From assembly GCA_947377705.1 (NCBI GenBank), contig CANCGU010000057.1, positions 1-12,393 on the forward strand: a stretch of DNA of 12,393 nt. The letters run 5' to 3'. Source of the stretch: Comamonadaceae bacterium. Lineage in GTDB: Bacteria; Pseudomonadota; Gammaproteobacteria; Burkholderiales; Burkholderiaceae. Below, piece after piece: positions 6,450-12,393 of the stretch. The position numbers were made by a program, and so were the translations under genes. The notes beneath the pieces were generated by a model. The model was not told the DNA's origin, searched no databases, and was given only the letters and a program-made list of their open reading frames with translations. Within the stretch, counting starts at the first letter, position 1. Every line of letters begins with the position of its first letter.

Positions 6450-6477
6450 AAAAAGGCTGCTCATGAGCAGCCTTTTT
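6450..6477. terminator. Perfectly palindromic bidirectional terminator between gcvH and the LuxR-type regulator
   Basis: The 28 bases form an exact palindrome centred between 6463 and 6464. A GGCTGCTCA arm pairs with TGAGCAGCC, flanked by five A and five T bases. As RNA it folds as a GC-rich hairpin with a U run in both directions. It serves the gcvH transcript and the convergent regulator gene, whose stop is at 6503. Confidence 0.92.
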
Positions 6478-6502
6478 CGCTGGTGAATACACCTTACCGA
6501 AT

Positions 6503-7276
6503 CTAATGCAGAAATAGCGAAAACAGCTGATTCTTGAAGTGAATACCCAACCGTGCAAACGCTCTGTTTCGATAGGTTTTAACTGTCGCCAACGACAAAC
6601 CTAAATCAACAGCAACGCCGTCTTGTGTCATCCCCGTCAGCAGACGCGCGCACACGTCCACCTCACGTTCTGTCAGTGTTGAATTCAGTGTTCTTAGCTT
6701 ATCAACCCAATGATGCACATCTCGCACGGATGTCGCAGTCTGTGGTCCAGACAACGCAATTTGCTTTTGAACCAGCGTGAGCAGTACGGGTGCCAAAGAG
6801 GCCAAGTCTGACAAATGTGTATCCGTGAAGGGACGCTGATGCACATGCCGATAAAAGTTAATTGCAAAAATAGAAGCCGCTTCTTGCTGAATCACAGACA
6901 GACGCTCCTTCATGCCGTGTGGCTCGTAAACCAGCGCCTTGTGCTGCGCTGGGATTTCCTTGTCGGTGATGTGGCACAGCATGGCGTTGCCACTTTCTAT
7001 CACTGGGGCTGCCAAAGTCTGGTCATTCTTTTGCGGTCCCGACAAATAGGCGTTCCAGCAGGCTTGGGTCGTGTCGAGCACACCCCAACTTGCGGACATG
7101 AAACGCGTTGGCACGCACTGGCGTCCTGTTCTGTAAATCGAGTATGACGCCGCAGGCACAACATCTTGCAGATGCGACAGAAATTGAGCTTCAAAGTCTT
7201 TTTGGCCCATCAAACCAATCAAGCCGTCCAACGCCTGGACATGGGTTGCTGGCGAGTGCAAATTCCATTGACGCAT
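6503..7276 (-). CDS. LuxR-type HTH transcriptional regulator with an unrecognised N-terminal sensor region
   Basis: The protein has 257 residues. Residues 199-256 form a LuxR/GerE helix-turn-helix, containing STLTEREVDVCARLLTGM, LGLSLATVKTYRNRAFARLG and a short hydrophobic C-terminus. The N-terminal 190 residues match no domain I can name. They contain helical and mixed segments that could be a GAF-like ligand-binding fold. There is no phospho-receiver signature. It diverges from the DUF3237/Bug operon across a 79-bp gap with a 20-bp inverted repeat, so it probably regulates that operon. ATG 7276 has no clear Shine-Dalgarno (an A/T-rich stretch precedes it). The gene looks less GC-rich than its neighbours by eye. 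Confidence 0.87.
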   Translation of the reverse strand: MRQWNLHSPATHVQALDGLIGLMGQKDFEAQFLSHLQDVVPAASYSIYRTGRQCVPTRFMSASWGVLDTTQACWNAYLSGPQKNDQTLAAPVIESGNAMLCHITDKEIPAQHKALVYEPHGMKERLSVIQQEAASIFAINFYRHVHQRPFTDTHLSDLASLAPVLLTLVQKQIALSGPQTATSVRDVHHWVDKLRTLNSTLTEREVDVCARLLTGMTQDGVAVDLGLSLATVKTYRNRAFARLGIHFKNQLFSLFLH

Positions 7277-7301
7277 TTTTAAAATTCGTAGATTTTGTGG
7301 C

Positions 7302-7321
7302 TGTCATCCTAAGGGATGACA
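7302..7321. promoter_or_regulatory. Lux-box-like 20-bp inverted repeat, candidate operator
   Basis: TGTCATCC (7302-7309) and GGATGACA (7314-7321) form a perfect 8-bp inverted repeat around TAAG. The total length of 20 bp is that of classical LuxR-family operators. It lies between the divergent LuxR-type regulator and the DUF3237 gene, 25 bp from the regulator start and 34 bp from the DUF3237 start. The repeat is seen directly; binding by the neighbouring regulator is inferred. Confidence 0.6.
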
Positions 7322-7355
7322 TCGACTTGGCCCTATTGGGATTACCCTTTGTTCT

Positions 7356-7823
7356 ATGCATGATTTACCAACGCCAGAACTCAAATTTTTCGCCGATCTG
7401 TCGGTGGAAGTCGCCAAGCCTATCGAAGTGGGTCAAACGATTCACGGCACACGTCGGCTCATCCCCATCTTGGGTGGCAGCGTCAAGGGCGACGGTTGGA
7501 CTGCACGCGTACTGCCAGGCGGTGCAGATTTTCAGCTGATCGTGACGGATCAAATGGCGGAACTGGATGCGCGCTATGCCTTAGAGACAGATGCCGGTGA
7601 TGTAATTTATGTACAAAACCACGCCATTCGCACCGCCTCCCCCGAGGTGATGGCCAAGCTCATCAAAGGAGAGGTGGTCAACCCTGAAGCGGTTTACTTC
7701 CGTTGCACGCCAAGGTTTGAAACCGCATCCTCCGCCCTGTCGTGGATCAGTGAACGTTTGTTCATTGGCACAGGGGCGCGGCACCCAGACCGAGTGGTCA
7801 TGCGCTTTTTTGAAGTCAGCTGA
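7356..7823 (+). CDS. DUF3237 (UPF0311) family protein
   Basis: This 155-residue protein is recognised as DUF3237 from its overall pattern. An N-terminal strand runs to PIEVGQTIHGTRRLIPILGGSVKGDGWTARVLPGGADF. Then come LDARYALETDAGDVIYVQNHAIR and a central region VYFRCTPRFETASSALSWISERLFIGTGARHPDRVVMRFFEV, which includes the family-typical F(E)T and W-x-x-x-x-x-F-I-G-T-G segments. The family folds as a beta-barrel and has no established biochemical role that I can cite. It has no signal peptide, so it is probably cytoplasmic. No strong Shine-Dalgarno precedes ATG 7356. It is followed after 47 bp by a Bug-type receptor on the same strand, so the two are likely an operon. Confidence 0.86.
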   Translation: MHDLPTPELKFFADLSVEVAKPIEVGQTIHGTRRLIPILGGSVKGDGWTARVLPGGADFQLIVTDQMAELDARYALETDAGDVIYVQNHAIRTASPEVMAKLIKGEVVNPEAVYFRCTPRFETASSALSWISERLFIGTGARHPDRVVMRFFEVS

Positions 7824-7870
7824 CCCAACCCAATTTTTCTAAAAACAAACCACCCCCTGAGGAGACACAC

Positions 7871-8860
7871 ATGAAAAAAGAATTCGCACGTCGCAGCTTA
7901 ATCGTTGGCATGAGCTTGGCCGCATTAGGCGCAAGCATCGGAGCATCGGCTGAACCCAACTACCCTACGCGCCCTGTCAGAATCATTGTGGGCTTCCCAG
8001 CGGGAACTGGCCCAGACATTGTGGCGCGCTTGCTGGCCCAAAAGCTTTCCGAAGGTTGGAATAATATGGGTGTCATCGTGGACAACAAGCCCGGCGCCGG
8101 TGGCTTGATTGCTGCCAGCGAAGCGGCCCGTGCCACGCCCGATGGCTACACCTTAATGCTGGGCGAAACCGGACAACTGAGTATTGCGCCCAGCAGCTAC
8201 AACAAGTTGCCTTATGACCCGGCGAAAGATTTTGCAGCCGTGAGCCAAGTGGTCAGCGCCGACTTTGTGCTGCTGGTCAATCCGCAGAAAGTACCCGCCA
8301 AGAATGTCAAAGAATTTGCGGCGTGGACCCAGCAACAAAAGGGCCTCTTCATGGCAACCTTTGGCGCAGGTACACCCGGCCATTTCGGTGCCTACATGTT
8401 TGGTGAGGCCATCAAGCAAAAACCCGAAGCTGTTCACTTTCGCACCACGGCCGATGCACTCGGTGGTTTATTCAGCGGTGATGTGCAAGGTGTGTTTGCC
8501 AGCGTGGGCTTGGCCGCGCCCAACGTCAGATCAGGTAAGTTGGTAGCACTGGGTAGCACAGGCGCAACGCGCACCAGCACGCTGCCTGACGTGCCCACGA
8601 TCAAGGAACAGGGTTACAACAACCTCGAGTTTTCGTCTTGGTTTGGGATCGTGGCACCCTCTAAAGTGCCTGCAGATGTGCTGACGAAGCTAAGTGCTGA
8701 CATTCAAAAAGCGGTGAAAGCAGCAGACACCAAAACAAAATTAGAAGATTCAGGCTTTCGCGTGACGGGTACCAGCCGCGAAGAGTTTGCACGCATCATC
8801 GCAGCGGACACGGTCACTTGGGGCAAGGCGGTTGCAGCGACGGGCTTCAAGGCCGATTAA
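7871..8860 (+). CDS. Tripartite tricarboxylate transporter substrate-binding protein (Bug/TctC family)
   Basis: This is a 329-residue periplasmic receptor of the Bug family, whose members capture small organic acids or amides. A signal peptide spans roughly residues 1-27: basic KKEFARR, a hydrophobic core, and cleavage after ASA. The RR near the start gives a partial Tat-like look, but Sec is the simpler reading. Mature-protein hallmarks are YPTRPVRIIVGFPAGTGPDIVARLLAQ, VDNKPGAGG, PDGYTLMLG, and a final LEDSGFRVTGTSREEFARII. GAGGAGA lies 6 bases before ATG 7871. No TctA/TctB membrane subunits are in the window, as is usual for the many orphan Bug receptors of Burkholderiales. The ligand is unknown. 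Confidence 0.95.
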   Translation: MKKEFARRSLIVGMSLAALGASIGASAEPNYPTRPVRIIVGFPAGTGPDIVARLLAQKLSEGWNNMGVIVDNKPGAGGLIAASEAARATPDGYTLMLGETGQLSIAPSSYNKLPYDPAKDFAAVSQVVSADFVLLVNPQKVPAKNVKEFAAWTQQQKGLFMATFGAGTPGHFGAYMFGEAIKQKPEAVHFRTTADALGGLFSGDVQGVFASVGLAAPNVRSGKLVALGSTGATRTSTLPDVPTIKEQGYNNLEFSSWFGIVAPSKVPADVLTKLSADIQKAVKAADTKTKLEDSGFRVTGTSREEFARIIAADTVTWGKAVAATGFKAD

Positions 8861-8872
8861 AAAGCTAGAGAA

Positions 8873-9189
8873 CTAGGGGGTCACACGTTCAAGCGTTCGC
8901 GTCAATCGATCAAGATTCTGCTCATTGGCAGGCCCTACACGCACTCGAACAGCTCGAGCAACCTGCACATCATCGAACACTTGCTCCCACAACACATGCG
9001 TGCCATCGTTGGCTGCTGTGAATTGCACCGAAAGTGTGAAAAATGGTTCGCAATCGTGTCGAATTCATTGGTGAACCCGTCGGGCCCCCACCAAGTGGCC
9101 AACACTTCTGCTGACGCGAACGCGTTGTACACCGTTTGGGGCGAGAACGGCAGTGTTCTCTCCGTACGAAACATTTGATCGTCGTGCAC
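8873..9189 (-). pseudogene. Broken SRPBCC / AHSA1-family gene (internal deletion with frameshift)
   Basis: From ATG 9189 the frame reads a normal SRPBCC (Aha1 C-terminal homology) start: MFRTERTLPFSPQTVYNAFAS, then LATWWGPDGFTNEFDT, ending at codon 45 (9055). The frame then turns to nonsense and stops. A different frame opens at 9049 with EPFFTLSVQFTAANDGT, then HVLWEQVFDD and VGPANEQNLDRL, ending at TAG 8873. These are the C-terminal hallmarks of the same family. About 103 codons survive, against roughly 145-165 in intact members. The central part, normally an F-x-P-G-G-x-W strand and a D-G stretch, is missing at the 5-base junction 9050-9054, and the deletion length is not a multiple of three. 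It lies downstream of the aminotransferase on the same strand. Confidence 0.85.
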
Positions 9190-9225
9190 CCGATGGATCC
9201 AATCGCTTTGATGTGTTGAGCCGCG

Positions 9226-10416
9226 CTACAACGCCTGCCCTAAACGGGCAATGCCTTCTTTGATCTTCTCCACATCCGCCGTCGCAAAGCTCAAACGAAT
9301 CGCTGTGGTGTCTGGGTGGTTCGCAAAAAACGGCGCACCCGGCACAAAAGCCACGCCTTTTTCAATGGCGCGTTTGGCTAACTCAGCACCATCTTTCACT
9401 TTGCCGCCAACGCCTGTGAGGTTGGCCCAGAAGAACAAACCACCTTGCGGCTGGGTGAAGGTCAAGGCATCGCCAAGTTCGCGCTTCAAGGCATCTCCCA
9501 TGGCTTGTGCGCGCTCGGCGTAGACGCTGCGCACATGCGCCAAGGTAGCGGGCATGCGACCTGCTTTGAGGTAGTGCGCGGCAGTGGCTTGCGCGAAGGT
9601 GGAGGTGTGTGCATCGCTGAACTGCTTGCACATGGTGGCGCGGGCCAACAACTCGGGTGGCGCAATCATCCAGCCCACACGCAGACCTGGTGATAACACT
9701 TTGCTGAGCGAACCGCAGTGAATCAACCACTCACGGCTGCCCGGCACTTGGTCGCTCAAAGCAAGCAACGAAGGTGGTGGCGCTTCGCCAAAGTACAGGT
9801 CGCCATAGGGGTCGTCTTCCACCACCACGGTTTTGTATTTCATGGCGAGCTCAAGCACCCGCAAACGACGCTCAAGGCTCAAGGTGGCTCCGCTGGGGTT
9901 GCCAAAGGTAGGGATGAGGTACACCAGCTTGGGCTTGTGTTGCACCATCATTTCTTCGAGCTTGTCCACTTGCACGCCGTGCGCGTCGATGGGCACGCCC
10001 ACCACTTGCGGGCCGTACAAACGGAAACACTGAATGGTGGCCAAGAAGGTGGGGCCTTCGACCAAGGCCACATCGTTTGGGTTGAGCAAAGTTTTGGCAA
10101 TCAGATCCAGTGCTTGTTGGCTGCCGGTGGTGACGATGAGGCCGTTGGCGTCTAAGTCTTTCACGCCTTTGCTGGCCATGAAGGCAGCGAGTTGTTCACG
10201 AAGTGGGTTGTATCCCTCGGTGGCACCGTATTGCAGCGCCGCGCCCGGCTCTTGGGTGAGGGCCGCGTTGCTGGCTTCGCGAATACCGTCCACATCAAAC
10301 ATGGCGCTGTCGGGGAAGCCGCCGGCAAAGCTGATGATGCCGGGCTTGCCCAGCAGTTTGAACAGTTCACGGATGGCGGAAGTTTCAACGTTGTTGAGGC
10401 GGTCGGCGAATTGCAT
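9226..10416 (-). CDS. PLP-dependent aminotransferase, class I/II fold
   Basis: The protein has 396 residues from ATG 10416. It is a fold-type I aminotransferase of the LysN/ARO8 (2-aminoadipate-like, MocR-related) group. Visible motifs are LQYGATEGYNPLREQLA, TTGSQQALDLIAK, IPTFGNPSGATLS, VVEDDPYGDLYF, and HCGSLSKVLSPGLRVGWM, whose lysine K239 binds PLP. A later RLSFATADVEKIKEGI segment is also typical. An in-frame GTG at 10452 would add 12 unconserved residues and overlap the start of nth, so ATG 10416 is preferred even though it has no clear Shine-Dalgarno. It probably transaminates a branched-chain, aromatic or 2-aminoadipate-like amino acid. The exact substrate is not determinable here. 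Confidence 0.92.
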   Translation of the reverse strand: MQFADRLNNVETSAIRELFKLLGKPGIISFAGGFPDSAMFDVDGIREASNAALTQEPGAALQYGATEGYNPLREQLAAFMASKGVKDLDANGLIVTTGSQQALDLIAKTLLNPNDVALVEGPTFLATIQCFRLYGPQVVGVPIDAHGVQVDKLEEMMVQHKPKLVYLIPTFGNPSGATLSLERRLRVLELAMKYKTVVVEDDPYGDLYFGEAPPPSLLALSDQVPGSREWLIHCGSLSKVLSPGLRVGWMIAPPELLARATMCKQFSDAHTSTFAQATAAHYLKAGRMPATLAHVRSVYAERAQAMGDALKRELGDALTFTQPQGGLFFWANLTGVGGKVKDGAELAKRAIEKGVAFVPGAPFFANHPDTTAIRLSFATADVEKIKEGIARLGQAL

Positions 10417-10419
10417 AGT
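10391..10419 (+). promoter_or_regulatory. Possible promoter of nth inside the aminotransferase 5' end
   Basis: TTGTTG (10391-10396) and CATAGT (10414-10419) are spaced by 17 bp, matching sigma-70 hexamers at three and four positions. They would place transcription start near 10426, 12 bases before the nth ATG. The divergent gap is only 21 bp, so nth needs a promoter overlapping the neighbouring gene. The match quality is low. Confidence 0.25.
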
Positions 10420-10437
10420 GTGGGGAATAATGGACAG

Positions 10438-11076
10438 ATGAAAACACAGCACATTGAGCCTTTTTTCGCGACGCTGAAAGCAGCCAATCCGCAGCCCAAT
10501 ACCGAGTTGGAATATACCAGCGTGTTTGAGTTATTAGCCGCTGTGCTGCTGAGTGCCCAAGCCACCGATGTGGGTGTGAACAAGGCCACCCGCAAGCTGT
10601 TTGCGGTGGCGAACACACCGGAACAAATTTTGGGCCTCGGCCTCGCAGGCCTTGAGGGCTACATCAAGACGATTGGCCTGTACCACAGCAAAGCCAAACA
10701 CCTGATGCAAACCTGCCGCATCTTGGTCGATCAACATCAGGGCAAAGTGCCGCGTACCCGCGAAGCACTTGAAGCCCTGCCCGGTGTGGGCCGTAAAACC
10801 GCCAACGTGGTGTTGAACGTGGCCTTTGGTGAACCCACCATGGCGGTGGACACGCACATCTTCCGCGTGGGCAACCGCACAGGCTTGGCCCCGGGTAAAA
10901 CGCCGCTGGCAGTGGAGATGCAACTGATGAAGCGTATTCCGGCGGCGTATTTGGTGGACGCGCACCACTGGCTCATCCTGCATGGCCGCTATGTGTGTCA
11001 AGCGCGCAAACCGCTGTGTTGGCAATGTGGCGTGTCTGAGTTTTGCGGCTTCAAGCCAAAAACGACCAAGCCCTAA
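10438..11076 (+). CDS. nth: Endonuclease III (DNA glycosylase/AP lyase)
   Basis: This base-excision repair enzyme removes oxidised pyrimidines and cleaves the AP site. The 212 residues from ATG 10438 match E. coli Nth (211). The helix-hairpin-helix LPGVGRKTANVV carries catalytic K120, and VDTHIFRV carries D138. The four [4Fe-4S] ligands are C187, C194, C197 and C203, with spacing C-x6-C-x2-C-x5-C; all these positions equal the E. coli numbering. LSAQATDVGVNKAT (38-51) is also a hallmark. The reading frame stays open upstream of 10438, but only as antisense to the aminotransferase. It diverges from that gene across 21 bp and converges on cobQ with a 5-bp gap. Confidence 0.97.
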   Translation: MKTQHIEPFFATLKAANPQPNTELEYTSVFELLAAVLLSAQATDVGVNKATRKLFAVANTPEQILGLGLAGLEGYIKTIGLYHSKAKHLMQTCRILVDQHQGKVPRTREALEALPGVGRKTANVVLNVAFGEPTMAVDTHIFRVGNRTGLAPGKTPLAVEMQLMKRIPAAYLVDAHHWLILHGRYVCQARKPLCWQCGVSEFCGFKPKTTKP

Positions 11077-11081
11077 ACCGC

Positions 11082-12393
11082 TTATGCGATGAGGTCGTTG
11101 AGCACATCGGTGCTCATGTGTTGGTCGAGGTAATCGGCCAAGCCTTCAAACACGGTTTCTAGTGTGGGTGTTGACGCGCCAAACAAGGCTTGCAGCACAG
11201 TTGGCTCTTCAAACAAACCGTGTAGATACGAGCCCATCACGTTGCCGACATCGTTTTGCCAAGCCAAGCCTTGCATCACTTCATGCGCCACCTGTCCTGC
11301 CGCAGCCATGGCGGTGTGGGCTTGTGTTTGACCGTGGTGAATTTCGTAGCCATTGACATGCACGCCCGACAACGCAGACCATGCACCATGCAGCTCGCCA
11401 AACTTGGCACTCGTGCGCTGCACGGTTTTGTCAGCGGCAAATTGGGTGACCACAGGCAGCAGACCCAAACCTGGTGCGTTGCCATCAATGCCGTGTGTGT
11501 CAATCAAAGCTTCACCCAACATTTGCAAACCGCCGCAAATGCCCAACACTGGCCCACCCTGCCCCGCGTGTTTGGCAATGGCAGCATCTAAGCCTTGTGT
11601 GCGCAGCCAAGCGAGGTCGCTGCTGGTGTGTTTTGAGCCGGGCAAGATGACCCAATCACTGGCTTGCAAACCGGCCAAATCGGCAGGACTACGCGCCCAC
11701 AGCAGACGAATGCCGGGCACGTTCTTCAACGGCTGGAATTCGTCGAGGTTGCTGATACGTGGGTAGGCAATGACGGCCACAGTTTTGTTCACCACACCTG
11801 TGGCGCGACTGCGGTCATCAAATACACCGTCTTCTTCAGGCAGCCCATGTTGCCACCACATGGGCAGCACGGCCACAGTGGGCACCCCCGTGAGGTCTTG
11901 CAACATCTGGGGTGCGGGTGCGAGCAAGGACGCGTCACCTCGAAACTTGTTCAACACAAAGCCGCTGATGCGCGCTTGATCTTCGGGGGGCAGCAACGCC
12001 CATGTGCCATACAAGTGGGCAAAGGCCCCACCTTTGTCGATGTCAGTCACTAACAAGCACCGCGCATCGGCATGACGCGCCACGCGCAGGTTGACGATGT
12101 CGTTGGCCATGAGGTTAATTTCTGCGGGTGAGCCTGCGCCCTCAATCACCACCACATCGTTTTCAGCACGCAAGGCATCCAGAGATGCCGCGATCTGCGG
12201 CCACACTTTTTCGCTGCGGCCACGCCAGGGTGTGTTCGTTAGTCCGTTGTTCACCTCGCCCAGCAACACCACTTGGCTGTGCGTGTCAGCCTCGGGCTTG
12301 AGGAGCAAGGGGTTCATGCGGACATCGGGCTCGGCCTTGGCGGCCAGCGCTTGGAAATACTGAGCTGAGCCCACCTCACCCAAGCCGTTGTGT
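11082..12393 (-). CDS. cobQ: Cobyric acid synthase, 5' part beyond the window edge
   Basis: CobQ carries out the ATP- and glutamine-dependent amidation of side chains b, d, e and g of adenosylcobyrinic a,c-diamide in cobalamin synthesis. The visible part (437 codons to the edge) lacks only the N-terminal P-loop region. It opens as HNGLGEVGSAQYFQALAA, so the TTG at 12383 is an internal leucine, not a start. Synthetase-domain marks are RMNPLLLKPEADTHSQVV, VVVIEGAGSPAEINLM and TDIDKGGAFAHLYGTW. The glutamine amidotransferase domain has ILPGSKHTSSDL, the nucleophile cysteine in LGICGGLQMLG (C283 counted from the codon at 12383) and the catalytic histidine in GSYLHGLFE (H388). Complete members are about 480-500 residues. 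Its stop is 5 bp from that of nth. Confidence 0.96.
   Translation of the reverse strand, partial: HNGLGEVGSAQYFQALAAKAEPDVRMNPLLLKPEADTHSQVVLLGEVNNGLTNTPWRGRSEKVWPQIAASLDALRAENDVVVIEGAGSPAEINLMANDIVNLRVARHADARCLLVTDIDKGGAFAHLYGTWALLPPEDQARISGFVLNKFRGDASLLAPAPQMLQDLTGVPTVAVLPMWWQHGLPEEDGVFDDRSRATGVVNKTVAVIAYPRISNLDEFQPLKNVPGIRLLWARSPADLAGLQASDWVILPGSKHTSSDLAWLRTQGLDAAIAKHAGQGGPVLGICGGLQMLGEALIDTHGIDGNAPGLGLLPVVTQFAADKTVQRTSAKFGELHGAWSALSGVHVNGYEIHHGQTQAHTAMAAAGQVAHEVMQGLAWQNDVGNVMGSYLHGLFEEPTVLQALFGASTPTLETVFEGLADYLDQHMSTDVLNDLIA

Noticed and set aside
7871..7951. A Tat signal peptide on the Bug receptor because of the RR pair
   Set aside because: The twin-arginine context (ARRSLIVG) lacks the full S-R-R-x-F-L-K pattern, and Bug proteins are usually Sec exported; too weak to claim.
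8935..9189. The 84-residue open frame as an intact small protein
   Set aside because: Only the first 45 residues resemble SRPBCC; the rest is out-of-frame reading of that family's C-terminal part, so it is better described as a pseudogene.
10192..10437. Extension of the nth reading frame upstream of ATG 10438
   Set aside because: The extra residues are antisense to the conserved aminotransferase N-terminus; Nth homology and E. coli residue numbering fit the start at 10438 exactly.
12381..12383. TTG at 12383 as the cobQ start codon
   Set aside because: The frame stays open to the window edge and the residues around it (HNGLGEVGSAQYFQ) lie inside the conserved synthetase domain, so the gene is cut by the window.
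1..12393. Mobile element, prophage, CRISPR or defence system
   Set aside because: No transposase, integrase, phage, toxin-antitoxin or nuclease-defence proteins, no terminal repeats and no regularly spaced repeats were seen; the genes are metabolic, regulatory and housekeeping.

Overview
The window looks like chromosomal sequence from a betaproteobacterium of the order Burkholderiales, most likely Comamonadaceae (for example a Limnohabitans- or Rhodoferax-like freshwater organism). This is inferred from protein style and was not tested by a search. The basis is a Bug-family (TctC) solute receptor, a cobyric acid synthase with the 'EVGSAQYFQAL' type N-terminal region I associate with this family, and a YkgJ cysteine-cluster protein and ETF-ubiquinone oxidoreductase typical of the group. 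Most of the window is core metabolism. I see no phage, insertion sequence, CRISPR array or integrase.

Layout. A tRNA-Gly(CCC) gene (54-127) converges through a bidirectional terminator on a minus-strand 3-oxoacid CoA-transferase operon (scoA-scoB, 178-1527). Diverging from scoA is a plus-strand run: a PAS-LuxR-type one-component regulator, an AhpD-like peroxidase-related protein and a YkgJ-like cysteine-cluster protein (1620-3078). The last of these overlaps, tail to tail, a minus-strand pair made of an SDR oxidoreductase and a hotdog thioesterase (3075-4276), which are coupled by an ATGA overlap. Diverging from the SDR is a plus-strand pair of ETF-ubiquinone oxidoreductase and glycine cleavage H protein (4376-6429), closed by a perfectly palindromic terminator. 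A second LuxR-type regulator (6503-7276, minus) diverges from a DUF3237 protein and a Bug-type periplasmic receptor (7356-8860). Next comes a broken SRPBCC/AHSA1 gene (8873-9189), a PLP aminotransferase (9226-10416), divergent endonuclease III (nth, 10438-11076), and a cobyric acid synthase (cobQ) that runs off the right edge.

How the genes fit together. The left half has an acyl-CoA and electron-transfer theme: CoA activation of ketoacids (ScoAB), a dehydrogenase/reductase, a thioesterase, and the ETF-QO that passes acyl-CoA dehydrogenase electrons to quinone. The two LuxR-type regulators each sit head to head with the operon they probably control. Each shared intergenic region contains a strong inverted repeat (1566-1587 and 7302-7321) that is a natural operator candidate.

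The main points for a second look are the two inverted repeats, the coupling of an orphan gcvH to ETF-QO, the orphan DUF3237/Bug pair under its own LuxR regulator, and the SRPBCC pseudogene, which can be reconstructed as an internal deletion. I did not find convincing evidence of an entirely new biological system.
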